Positions 52,189-64,000 of a stretch of DNA of 64,000 bases are shown here, in pieces (positions within the stretch are counted from its first letter, which is position 1; every line of letters starts with the position of its first letter). Source of the DNA: Zymoseptoria tritici IPO323 (Eukaryota > Ascomycota > Dothideomycetes > Mycosphaerellales > Mycosphaerellaceae); the NCBI RefSeq assembly GCF_000219625.1, contig NC_018210.1, forward strand, positions 1,798,001 to 1,862,000, in the 5' to 3' direction. The notes under the pieces were generated by a model. That model was not told the origin of the DNA and searched no databases. It worked only from the letters and a program-made list of their open reading frames with translations. The translations under genes and the position numbers were made by a program.

Positions 52189-55100
52189 CCGATATAGCTC
52201 TAGTAGGGATATATAGAAGACGGGGTAGAACCGCTTTATCGATAGTAGAAGGTCGAGGTAGTAGACTTACGTCCTAATCCGTTCTATAATACGGAAGGGC
52301 CTAAGGAACTTATTATCTAGTTTCTAATAGGGTCGCCTAGTCTTAATATTCTTCCTTAATAGTAGTACCCTATTACCGACGTTATAGAACTTCTCTACTA
52401 TTATATTATCGTAGTACTTCTTCTAAAGGGTCGCTACGTACTCTAGGTATTCCTTTACTTTAGTAAACTCTACCGCTCTATTTACGAGGTATTCGCGTAC
52501 GGCGTTAGCTAGCGACTTTACCTTAGACGTTAGTCCCTTCGTAGGGAAGTCCTTCTATAATACGCTATTAATAGTACCTAAATTAGACCTATAAGCGAGC
52601 TTTATTAGGCTAAATCTAGACCTAGAATAGACCTTAGTATTATAGGTATAAGCTACTATAGGGAGAAGGATAGCCTAGTCGTCCTAGTCCTAGTTATAGT
52701 AGATACGGAGGTAAGCCTCGAGCTACTAGTTTATACGCTTAGTCTAGCCGTCCGTCTATAGGTAGAAGGCTATACTAAGCCGTTTCTTAATAGAGAGGTA
52801 GTAGAATAGAGCGCTCTAGTATATACTTATAAAGATCGATCCTCGATCCGATACGATATCGTCTAGGGGGCCTATCTTATATACGATTCGGTTATAGATT
52901 AGGTCTCCTAGGGCGCTAGCGTCGATCGTATCGTTTATAGGGAAGTACCGGACATATTAGTAAACTAGTTAACGATAACTAATATAGCGTTATATACCTT
53001 ACCGTTAAATCCCTTAGATAGTAGTAAGCCGACGACAAAGTCTATCGATAGTAACTACTATAGTCTATTAGGAATAGTAAGGGGTTATAGCCGTCTATAT
53101 AGCTTATAGTGTTTTATCTTAGTCCGCTAGTATATATTATAGGTTCCGACGTAGTTATTAATATCGTTCGTAAGCCCTTTCTAATAGTATTTAGAGGCGA
53201 TAATCTCTTACGTACGTTAGCGGCTATAGTAGCCTACGGTAGGGTCGTTATAATTCCTTCTAAGGATTTCCCTTCTTAGTAATACCGCGTTAGGGACGTA
53301 GACTTTTCTATTATACCGTAGGAGTCTACTAGAGTCGAACGCCTACTAGTCGTCTTCTCCTACTAGGTCCGGGTCTAATTCGGGTATACCTAGGGCCTAC
53401 TTTAGGGCTAAGGCGGCTATACCTAAATTTCGCGTAGTTATCTAACTTCTTCGTTCCTAAATAAAGGGATCCGCTTACTAGGTATCCCTAATTAGATTAA
53501 CAAATAAGGCTAGTAGCTCTACCGAGTTCGCTATCTCCCCCTCCGCCGTAGCGGTAATAAGGTAGTATAGAATACGTATAACGCTTCTAATCGAGGTATC
53601 GTCCTTAATGCTATAAATAGCGTATATACTCTATTCGCGTATCGAGAATTGTATTTCTTCTAACGCGTTAGGCGCGTAGCCCTCCGGGCTACCTATTTCT
53701 TCCCTAGACTCCTATATAGATATAACTATAGGGCTATTACTAGCCTTATACGGGTCTAAAGTAGAGCCGTCCGGGAATAGCGTTCTTAGCGACTATTAAA
53801 GGATAGGGAGAGCCCCTTATAGCTTATCCTCCTTTACGCCTTCTTTAAAGCCTACGAAGTAATTAGGGTAGCGTAATAAGCTGTCCGTAGGATTTAATTT
53901 CCCTAGCTTATATTTAATAACAAAGTCGTACGCGGCTAGGGTTTCGGTAATACGAGCCTAACGCCCGTTAAGTATCTTCGTTATTATAAAGTAGCGTAGG
54001 TTATAGTAGTCGGTTATTACCTATATTAGATAGGTAGCGCCCTCTAGGTAATACCGCTATACCTTAAAACACTCCGATATAGCTATTAATTCCTTATCTA
54101 GTATATAGTACCGGATCTCCGGTCCTACCTAGCTCTTAGAATAGTAAGCTACCGGGTGCTAGTAGTAGTTACTATCGGCGTCCTCTTTAGGCTAGAGGAG
54201 GATACCGGAGTAGGCGGTATCTAATATATCTATAATAACTATAATCGGGAGGGATAGATCGAAGTACTAAAGTAGAGGTATATCTATAAAGGCCTATTTT
54301 AGGTCTAAAAACGCCCTATTAGAGGTCTTATTCTACTCGAATAGTCTACGGACTACTTACTTCTTCCTTCGTTTCCTCTTATCTACGACCTAGCTACCGG
54401 ATAGTATATTATTTAGGGGTCTCGCGATCTTCGAGTACCTATATATAAACCTCCTATAGAAGTTTACGAACCCTAAGAATACCTATACGTCCCTATAGGA
54501 CTTCGGTATAGGCTATTTATAGATAGCCTCGATCCTCTTCTAGTCTATAACTATACCCCCTAGTATAATAATAAACCCTAAGAACTCGACGCGATCCGTA
54601 TAGAACTCTTACTTCGCGGGTTTTATATATAGTTTCTACTCTTCTAGTCGCTTAAGGACTTATTTAATATAGCGCTAGTATTCCTCCTCGTTCTTTAAGT
54701 AGATAAGTATATTATCTAGGTATACTATATAGATAGTATCGACGAGCCCTATAAGGGCCTTATTAATATACGCTTAGAACGTCGCTAGCGCATTAGCTAG
54801 CCTAAATAGTATAGCTAGGTACTCGAAAAAGCCGTACCTTATATTAAACGCCGTCTTCTACTTATCTCCCTTCTTAATTCTTATCCTATAGTAGGCGTCT
54901 CTTAGGTCTAATTTAGAGAAGATTCGGGCCTAACTTAGGCGATCTAGTATTTTGCTAATAAGGGGGAGAGAATACCGGTTCTTAATAGTAACTCGGTTTA
55001 GCCCCCTATAGTTAATATATAGTCTTATCTCGCCGTCCTTTTTAGGGACGAATAGGATAGGCGCCCCGTATAGGCTCTTACTAGGCCTAATCTAGCCCTT

Positions 55101-57448
55101 CTTTAAGGCCTTATCGATGTACTCGCGTAGAATAACTAGCTCCTTCTATAAGAGGTTATATATTAGTATCTAGGGCGGTATCTTCCCCTCCTTAATATCG
55201 ATTATATAGTTATACTAGCTATTATAGGCTATAATGCCGGCTAGCTTCTTACTAAATATATTATATCCGCGGTACTCTAGAGGGACGCGATCGAGGTCCG
55301 CCTATTTAACTACGGTAATAGTAAGTATAGTCTTATAGACCCGTCTTAGTAGGTCGGCTAACTCTAGCCTACCCTTATATACGTCGCGGTATCGCTTATA
55401 GTACGATAACGCTACGACCTAGTATTCGTATTACTTATTTAAGTCGATCTCCGTTAGATCGTAGTCCCTATCGATATAAATTACTATCGGTTCCGTAATA
55501 GCGCTATCCGGGGCATTAATATCTACCGTTTTAGGGGTAATCTCGGCGTCCTTATCCTTATCCTCTACTACCGCTCCGACTAGGGATTATCCTTCCTATT
55601 TAAATACGGCTTTACTACTAAAGATAGTGTATAGGGCTATACCGGTAGGGTAGTCTCTTTAAGGCTAGCTCTTATCCTTACCCTCCGCGTCGTCGTTATC
55701 GTCGTCGGCCGTAGCCTATACGAATCTTCCCGACCGGAAATAGATAAGGGGGTTAGATATAAGAATCTAGTCCTATCCGAGTACTATATCGTATCCCGTA
55801 AAGGTAGCTACCTAGAAGGTCTAGTTTACCCCTCTTTTAGCCCCGTTTAAGTCCCTTACTAGTACTATTAGGTCGTAACCCTTATAGACCGTTATCTAAT
55901 AGTTGTTTAAGAACTTAACCTTTAGTACCGGGGCTCTATTACTTAGGAGTTAAAGTAATTAAACCTTATATTAGGAGACGAGGTTAATCTACGCGCCGTA
56001 GTCGACTAGAGCCGTTAGCGTTTAGAGCTTACTATCGCTATCGCGGACTTTAATATTAATAGCTAGTCTCCTTTCCTTCCTTCTTATTTTCGGCCCTAGC
56101 TTAAGGGAGCTAAGTTATATAACGACAACTTTAACTAAGGCTACTCTTTTACCTCCTTAACGTACCCCGCTAGTATACGATTAACGCCGGAAGTAGGCGT
56201 ATTATTTATATAGTAGGCGAAGTTTCCGCGGCTACCCCTCTAGCCTAGTCGGCCTCCGCCCCGACCCCTTAGGTTCTAGGGCGGATTCGTAGCCGTAGTA
56301 GGGCCGGACGGGGGCTATTCTAGGTCCTTCTTCGGTTTAGTATCGCGAGCCCTAGGGCGTCCTTTTAGAAAGTAGACGTTCTCGTAGATCGATACGATGT
56401 CTATAAGTTCCGCTACGTCGTATATACTAGCGAGTTTCTCGTTCTTATTAATCTCCTTCTGGAGGTCTTCTAATAGCTTAGAGTAGTAGAAACTCTTCCG
56501 GTTCTACCTATCTTCCTTACTCGTTATTAGTACTATATCTATACGGGCTTCTAATCCTTATATATAGGTATAGAAGTTGCCTACGGACTAGTTATTAAGC
56601 TACTTATAGTACTAATACTAGGTCGCGAGCTCTACTATATAGGTCGCCTTTAGAGTAATCTAATCGCGGAGTACCTCCTTAAGGTTACTCTACTCGAAGA
56701 TAGCGTCTAAGGCGTAGTCGTTAGGGTAGTCTACCTAGTAACGTATAATAGTAGCGCGGAGGTCCTTTAGCTTAACTCGTTCGATAGCCTAAGTAGTACG
56801 GCGAGACCGGTTATTAGCGGTTATATTATCTAGAACGTTATAAAAGTAGAAGCGGTTCTTATAGTCGCTAACCTATATACGAAGAGCCTCCGGGGAGGAG
56901 GTCTCTAATATATATCCTAGTCCGGACTTAAGAAGACTCTAAATTAGGTCTAATTTAGGCCTAATTCCCCTCTCTACTAACTATAGGCTAGAAGGAGCTC
57001 TCTTTCTTTTCTTAATAAAATCTAATTCTATATCGTAGATAGTAGCGGTATCTTAGCGGGCCTTAATATATACTACTCGTTACTTTGCTGTTATAGGTAC
57101 GATCTAAGCCTACCTTAGTTCCTAGAGGTAGTCTCTAACGTACTAAGGGACCTATAGGTAGTCTAGATCCGTATTCGGGTCTATCCCCGGGTTCGTTAGG
57201 GTCTATTCTAGGTCTATATTAGATGTCCCTATATATCGTCCTCCTATATCTTCCTACTCGTCCTTCTTATTATCCGGTAGATCGCTAAGTCTTATTAATA
57301 ACGATAGGGCGTTACTTAGGCCTCGGTTACCGTCCGGCTATTAAGTAGGTTTCTTAGGAGGCATTTCTCGGTTCTAAATCGGGGATCGATAGTACCTACT
57401 CTAGTACTTAGTACGGCTAATCCCTTAGTAGGTTTTAAGGTAATATAC

Positions 57449-57671
57449 TATAAGGGTAGTATAACTAGATAGTAACTAATACGTATAAGTAGTCTATATA
57501 CGAATGTCTATATTACCTACCGAGTATAACGGAGGGAGGTAAAAGGGAACAAAAGGGAATATATGCGCTAAGCCTCGCTTAGGGCAGCCTCGGGTCTATA
57601 TCGGGTCTATATCGGGCCTAGAATAGGCCCGATTTAGGCCTAGAGTAGTATACCCTAGTCGTTCCCTAACA
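57449..57671 (-). repeat. 5' LTR of the gypsy element
   Basis: It is 223 bp long and partner of 48512-48734, slightly less RIP-mutated (keeps the terminal CA). Confidence 0.85.
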
Positions 57672-57676
57672 TCTCT
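57672..57676. repeat. Target site duplication TCTCT, right
   Basis: Matches 48507-48511. Confidence 0.8.
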
Positions 57677-60355
57677 ATACTAACTATATAATAACTATTC
57701 TATTATATATTCTTAATATTAAACACTATATATAAAAAGAGCGTACGAATAAGTATAACTAGAAATCTAAGCAAAATATAGTAGTAGTAGCCTATAATCG
57801 TAACGGCTACTTAACTTTACTCTTAAGAGCTCCGGCGCCCCTTCTAATATATCTTTTCTATACCTTTATAGTACGATAATACTTTAACTAGTATCTAATA
57901 TAGAAGCTATCTTATATATTCTAATACTTCTTATCTAGTAAATAAAGGTTAGTAACCTAGTTAACCCTAGTAATCGCTTATTATATAGCTTCTAAACCCT
58001 TTATACTAGTAGGATTACTAAACTCCTTACGAGCGTATATAAAGGTAAAGAACGCGCTAATATTGTTAACGTCGTCTATTTAAGAGCTCGGCAACTCGTA
58101 GTTATAAGCTATTAAAGGCCTTAAGCCTTTAATAGATTTTATATAAGGAACGATAGTAGCTACTAAAGGGAGGCTACTAGATACTAAGCTAGTAGTATAG
58201 ATATAGAAGATAAGGTCCTATTATATAGTCTTTATCTTCGAACATATAGAGTAGATAGTACCCTTATCCGTAGTTAGACTACTCGTCTTCCTATTTATAA
58301 GGTCCCTATATATTATAGGGCCTAGATCCTTAGTCGTAAGTTAGCTATTCGTAATACTAGAGGCCTATATAGTAAGAGTCGTTCTATAAAGAGGGTAGTA
58401 ATTAGTAGGCTCGTTAGGGCTATAGATATAGTATATAAAGACCTTATTCTTATAATAGCGTTTATATATAGCTATTGTCTTATAATGTCCTTACTCCTAT
58501 TACCTAAGCTAGATAACGCCTTATAGTCGTTTAGTAACTAACTTAATTAAATTGTCGTAGCTATTCTTTAACCTAGTATCGAGCCGACGACTAGAAGCTC
58601 TACCTTAATAATAATATCTACCTTTTAATTACTATAGCCGGTACGATACTATATCTCTAACTACCTTATAACGAAGTGCTAGCTATACTCGTTCTTCTAA
58701 GGAAACTATATATAAGAGCGGACTATAAGCTTCGGATATAATATCTTTATTTATACTTAATTAAGAACGACCTTTAGATCTATAATAGTACTTTAAATCT
58801 ATACCTTAATATCTAATACTATTAAATTAAATCCTCGTAGAGGTAGTCTAATAAGGATTCTAGAAGGGTATAAATGTAGCGGAAGGTATTATAAGATAGG
58901 TATAATGTAGGAACTAATATGTTAATTAAGTTAATTATCTAGGGTAATATCTAATCCTCCTAAACTTAAAGTTCCTAACTATAGATTACCTAACTAGATT
59001 ATATAACCTAGTTTAGCTAGTATAGCTACTAAGGGCTACACTTTCTAATAAATACTACCTTATCTTAGTTATTACTAGAGCTATATAGCGTGTCTACTTA
59101 TAACTTAGTTTGCCCTTAGTGTACGTATAAAGTAATAGTAAATTTAAATAGTATATTATCTATCTCCTCTTCTTCTTCCTTAATAATACGGCTATAAGCT
59201 AACGACGTAGGAGTAGAAGAGCGGTAGTAACGATAAGAAGGCGCTAGCGTTTAATATAACGGCGGTAGTGCTAATAAAGTTCTATTATCTAACCCTTCTT
59301 CTACCTTATTCTTATCCTTACTATTAATATTAATATTAATATTCGGACGCGCGCGCTTACTAGTAATCGTACTAACAACCTAAGTAGCCTTTAACTATAG
59401 CCTATACTACTATAAGTATTTACGCTTTAACCTCCTCTTATCTTCTAATATTACTATAGTATATAGATAGTCTTAATAATAAGCCTCTTCTTTAATAGTA
59501 GTATTAATAGCGGCCTACTCGCTAATAGAATAGTATTACGGCTTAAATAGAAGGAAGAGACATAATTCTAATAACTCGGTAAATAGACAAGTTTATATAT
59601 AATACTATAGAAGAGAGTCTAAGAAGGACTCGAAGATATATAGAAATAGTTACGGCCTTAGGCATCTACCTTAAAGGTAGGAAGACTAGCCGTAATAAAT
59701 AGATAGTTCTACTAGTAACTTCTACGTCCTTATTAACTACGTCCTTATTAACCGCATTACTATAAGTAATATTATCCTCCTCTTCCTCTTCGATTTAACT
59801 TAATTTAGCGTCTACTACTCTACCTCTACCTCTATAACGTCCTAGCCTTAACGCGTTAATAGCTTCCTTAATAATATATATATAAACGACCGTTTATAGC
59901 GAGCGATAAGGACTTAACCTAGCGGTAGAAGGAGGGCTTAAGGGTAGTATAAAAAGAGACGGTATAGTAATAATACCTTAAAGAGCTAGTTTATAGCGAT
60001 AATAGAGCTATATCGACAATATAAGAGTAGGTAAATAATAGAAATTAATATTAGAGCTAACTAGATTTAGTAGAGAATACGTATACTAAACCGTAGTATA
60101 AGGGCTCTCTATATATCCTAAAACTAAGAGTAGCTTATTCTTTATTACTAGCATTCTAGCCTATAGTAGCTAGACGTTATTAATTGCCGAGCCGGTATAA
60201 GGACTAAATCTATATTAATCTAAGGCTTAGGGATAGAGTATTAAGAGGTTATATTAATAGGCTTAAATCTTAATAGAATAATAGCGGAAAATAATAGTTA
60301 GTAGCCTAAATAAGAGTACTTAATATCTTTTATTATTCTAGTATAGCGCTAGTGT
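57677..60355. mobile_element. Old RIP-degraded element, right part (unclassified)
   Basis: The most heavily mutated stretch in the window. On the minus strand near 58000 some protein-like sequence remains (FFTFIYARKEFSNPTSIKGL), but I cannot place it in a transposase family. A GCGCGC patch near 59350 and acidic or basic runs near 59780-59830 suggest coding origin. Confidence 0.45.
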
Positions 60356-60609
60356 AAGGGTCTAAACCGAAGTTGCGCACAAAGGTCCAGATCCGAATGT
60401 ATAAAATTCTAAAGCTACCGAAAGAAGATCTATCTAGAACAACGGAACGTCGAGTATAAGCTATGTATGCGCGTAGCGTCGCTTAGCGTATACGTAGCCT
60501 TCTAGTCGGCCGAAAGGAAGCTTGTTCCCGATTCGGCCTAGTGGATTTCTGAACCGGCGTTCGTCCGTTGGGCGTTGGCCCTAGGCATCGGCACAGCTGA
60601 TGTAGCCTT
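60356..60609. other. Junction sequence between two degraded elements
   Basis: About 250 bp with only mild RIP. It lies between the old element and the broken end of the second gypsy integrase. Not recognised. Confidence 0.4.
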
Positions 60610-63600
60610 AGGAATACCTCGATCCGACGTAATACCGGTAGGCAGCTAGTGTATGCCGACGTAGCGTTCGATAAGGAGCTCTACGACGCCCTTAGCGTCG
60701 AACCGGCCGGGAGGGACTCGTAAGAGTATAGTACCTTTCCCGAGGCGATCCGTAATAATAAGGAGGGTAGTAGCGCCGTCCTCCTCGTTAGGCGCTAGGT
60801 CTATAACAAAGTCTATCGATATCTCTGTCTAAATACGCTCCGGGATCGGTAAGGGACGTAATAGCCCGCGTCGCTTCTCTCTCTAGATAGTAGTCTGCCC
60901 GTACGTAGTACAGTTTCGTACGAACTTACGTACTTCGGCGTTTATTCCTAACTAGAAGAACTATCGAGATAGAAAGTCGATAGTAGTATCGCGTCCGGCA
61001 TATCTACCGAGGACCGAGTCGTACGTCGTTTAGATAACCCTTATCGTTAGCAGTTCGAAGAGAGGTAGCTAGATCCGTTCTCGAAAGCGAAGTAGGCCGT
61101 CCCGTATATCGCATTCCCCGATAGAGAGCTTAAGGTTAAGATCTATAAGGAACGCCCGTTAACCTCGTTCGACGGCCTCGAGTACGCGTAAGTAACTATT
61201 TCCGTACAGTAGCGAGAAGGCGTCTATCTAAAGCTACGATAACTCGGTATCGTCCGGGAAGGGAGAAGTAGGCGTAGATAGCTCGGCAGGGAAGGCCTTT
61301 AGGCTAGAGTCGAGTAAGATTCCCTCTCGACTACGTAGCCTATCGTTAGATTCGTCTCGCGGCATGTCCTACTCCTGTCGAGATAACGCATTCGGGACAG
61401 TAGCTTATTTTCTAGGGCGATAAACTAACAATATACGGAAGGGCGCGAGGAACTCGCTCTATCGGATTTAGCGTTCGTTAAGAGACTTCTTAATAAAGAA
61501 AGGCTCGAGGTTCTTATAATCCGTAAGGACCTCGAATTCGTACTTTAGTCCGCGTAGTTCCGAATTCTATTCCTTTAAACACTTAACGATAGCTAAGAGT
61601 TCTTTGTCGTAGATGTCGTAGTTAATCTCGGCAATAGCGTATCGCTGCGAGAAGAACGCTACCGGTCGCTAAGTCTATAGTGCCGTATCGAATTAATATA
61701 GTACACCGCCTATCGCCTAGCCTAAAGAGTCGGGCTCGACTCGCGTCTTCTTATCCGGGTCGTAGCTCGCTAGGACAGGTCCGTAGATAAAAGCGTCCTT
61801 AATATCCTCGAAAGCCTTGTCCTATTCGTCTCCCTAACGAAAGCCTATCGTCTTCTTCGTAAGATCGGTAAGAGGGCGAACGAGATCGCTATACTTACGG
61901 ATAAACATCCTATAGTAATTAGCGAACCCGAAGAACAAGCGGACTCCGCGAATAGTTAGGGGTCTATCCTAGTCCCGGATAGCCTATACCTTCGCGGGGT
62001 CTATTCGTACGCCGATACCTACTTCGACGATATATCCTAGGTACTTCGTAGTACGAGTCTCGAACTCGCACTTCGATATATCTAGGACAAGCTCGCTATC
62101 CTCGATACGTTGTAAAACCTACGTTACCTTCTCCCGGTAGTTAGCAAGGGTACCGGAAGAAAAGATAAGGATGTCGTCGATATAGGCTATACAAAAGTTG
62201 TCGAATAAGTCGCGTAGGATCTAGTTTAGATACTATTAGAAGGTAGCCGGCGCGCTAGTAAGACTAAAGGGGCAAACGTTCTACTCGAATAAGCCGTAGC
62301 GGGTACGGAAAGTAGTCTTCTATTCTTCGCCTTTAGTAATACGGATCCGATAAAATACGGTAGAAATATCGAGCTTCGTAAGCTACTTAGCTTTACTAAG
62401 AGACGTAAGCGTCTCTCGGATAAGCGGGAGGGGAAAACGGTCCTTTAAAGTAATAGCGTTTAGGCTACGGTAGTCGACATAGAAACGAAGGCCGCCGCCG
62501 GGTTTCTTAGCGAAAAGAACTGGCGTAGCGGTAGGGGACTTACTATACCGAATATAGCCCTTCTTAAGGAGCGAGTATAGTTCCTTCCGGAGGACTAAAA
62601 GCTCGTCCCGGGTTATATTATAGAGAGGGCCCTAGGGAGGTTTGCTAGGTTTCCCGTTACTGTCGGTAGTAAGTAGGATCTCGTAGTTAAATCTAGGTCG
62701 ATACGGCGGTAACTACTCTCCTTCCCGGATAAAGGTACGTATCCGGGGGCGGTAGTGTTCGGGAAGCTTCTCGATAATGTCCTTATAAGTAAGGGCTTTC
62801 TTTGTACGTAACGCCTTCTCGATATCTTCGAAGAAGGTAGTAAAGATAGTAATATCTCGTTTCCGAGATAACCGAGCGAGGTATCTAAAGGCAGCTCTAC
62901 TAACGGCCTTAGCCTTTGTAGAACCTATTAGCCGTGTTTTGCAAGGTATCGAAAAACCGTCGAGAAGGAACTCGAGATAGTTCGTCGACTTAGTAACTTA
63001 TACACTCTCGTAAAAGAGATAGGGCCTTCCGAGAATAAGATCCTCTTATAGGTCGGGTATAGCGTAAGCAAACGCTATAGACTTATGCCCGCCGACATTA
63101 AGAGAGAACTTAGTAACAAAAGAGATTCCCTTCTTCTACGAAGGGGATCCTTACGCGCCGATAACCTTTCGTCTCGGAATAGGAATCTACGGGAGCCGGA
63201 GTCTCTTAGCTAACTGTTCGTTTATTAGACAATACGATTAGCTGCCGTTGTCGATAAGAGAGAATCGAAGTACGTCGTTGTTAATAATAGCGGAAGTATA
63301 GAAAAGAGATCGTTCTATTTTTGTATCTCGAAAGATATTCTACTCTACTTCTACTTATATCTAACTCTGCCTCTACAGACGACTTGTCGTAGAGGCTACT
63401 CGTTTTCTAATACCGAGTCGTTATCTTCTTCTAGAAAGACTTCCCGTATTTCGCGCTTAGCCTTACTAACTGTAGCTTATATAGCGTTCGGGTTTCAGGC
63501 GGCAAGATAGGTACAGTCGGCGATAAGGTGCCCTTTTATCCCGCAACGGAGACAAAGGCCTTGTTCCCTTCGAGCCTATATTATTTCTCTCGTAACCTAC

Positions 63601-64000
63601 TTTGCTCTCTTCTTATTACTTAACTCGACTCGGTTAGACCGAGTCGGTTCCTAATCTATTTCGTCTTTCGATTCTCGCGGCAGGGTCGCCCGTAACCCTA
63701 TCGATAGTAGGGTCGCCCGTAACCCTATCGATAGTAGGGTCGCCCGGGGAGCGGAGGGTCTAGACATATTCGACCGAAAACGAAGGTTTACGAGCGATCC
63801 GCCGATAGTAAGAAGGTTTCTCGTAAAGGTTAAGTACTTATCCGGCGGGTTTAAGGCAAACGGGAGTAATACCTTACGTATCTCTTCGTTAAGAGAGTTC
63901 TCGAGAAGGGTAATCCGAATACCTTCGAGCTTCGGGTCCGATTCCGTATCCGGCGAGAGGGTCTCGGCTATTCCTGTATTAGCGAGAACTACCTCGAATC
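60610..64000 (-). mobile_element. Second Ty3/gypsy element, truncated, lighter RIP
   Basis: Minus strand, running off the right edge. From right to left: a Gag zinc knuckle with standard spacing (CLRCGIKGHLIADC, 63513-63554), protease region, reverse transcriptase with an intact YIDDILIFS active site near 62165-62190, RNase H ([17 protein letters not shown] near 61600), and integrase with the His/Cys-type region and IDFVIDLAP at about 60800. The integrase frame stops matching just after the second catalytic Asp (TSDRG, near 60610), so the 3' end is lost. Scattered TAG/TAA stops show RIP, but more CA/TG survives than in the neighbouring elements. Confidence 0.85.
63682..63746. repeat. 27-bp tandem repeat, 2.4 copies
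   Basis: The unit begins AGGGTCGCCCGTAACCCTAT; copies start at 63682, 63709 and 63736 (partial). It lies in the gag part of the gypsy element. Each unit contains the inverted pair AGGGT...ACCCT. Confidence 0.85.

Larger units (their letters stand above)
48512..57671 (-). mobile_element. RIP-degraded Ty3/gypsy retrotransposon, 9.16 kb
   Basis: Two 223-bp LTRs (48512-48734 and 57449-57671) differ at only about ten positions, mostly C/T or A/G. They are flanked by TCTCT. On the minus strand, reading across stops, reverse transcriptase is clear at about 55050-54660: [38 protein letters not shown] and IVYLDNILIY. RT lies upstream of where the integrase should be (about 53.4-52.4 kb), as in gypsy elements. 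Purine-rich AGGAGAGGGGAGGATAC abuts the 3' LTR at 48735. RIP has filled all frames with stops and changed the active-site DD to DN. A 767-bp retroposon is inserted at 51410. Confidence 0.88.

Overview
The window comes from a filamentous ascomycete (Pezizomycotina, most likely a dothideomycete). The evidence is intron-bearing single-copy eukaryotic genes with short introns (mostly 47-110 nt), GT-AG junctions and CTAAC-type branch sites, a Zn(II)2Cys6 regulator, and long tracts with the signature of repeat-induced point mutation (RIP: CpA and TpG almost absent, TpA in excess, TAG/TAA stops everywhere). I worked from sequence alone, so family names rest on recognised motifs and not on searches.

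Layout. 1-12.5 kb is a compact housekeeping block: a TTC1-like TPR protein, a p23 co-chaperone, ESCRT-III Vps24, an aldehyde dehydrogenase, the mRNA-export adaptor Yra1 (with an unusually long intron), an intron-bearing tRNA-like gene and a DUF924 protein. 12.7-18.2 kb is accessory: three separate tandem arrays whose units fold as small hairpins surround two divergent unknown genes (a Cys-cluster protein and a protein with a duplicated Trp/Tyr-rich domain), followed by a coiled-coil protein. A large Zn(II)2Cys6 transcription factor lies at 18.8-21.8 kb. 22.73-29.67 kb is a complete Ty1/copia element on the minus strand with identical 120-bp LTRs and a CGCTG target duplication. It carries an upstream ORF and a 333-codon ORF after pol, in addition to gag-pol. 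30.0-38.1 kb returns to housekeeping genes: Arp3, a taspase-like Thr protease and the spliceosomal helicase Prp22.

38.3-64 kb is a transposon graveyard. A RIP-degraded MULE-like transposon and a shortened copy of it (38.4-43.1 kb) precede a 4-kb island of normal composition. The island holds a GRF-type zinc-finger protein, a frameshifted piece of a hydroxymethylbilane synthase gene and an IFI6-like membrane protein. From 47.1 kb the repeats are nested: an old unclassified element (47.1-48.5 and 57.7-60.4 kb) was split by a 9.16-kb Ty3/gypsy element (TCTCT duplication), which was itself hit by a 767-bp retroposon that shows no RIP (12-13-bp duplication, CAAA-repeat tail). A second, less mutated Ty3/gypsy element runs off the right end.

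The housekeeping genes do not form a pathway. The points of interest are the extra ORFs of the copia element, the hairpin repeat arrays with compensating stem changes, the un-RIPped SINE-like insertion, and the sharp border between gene space and RIP-mutated space about 240 bp upstream of the PRP22 start codon.
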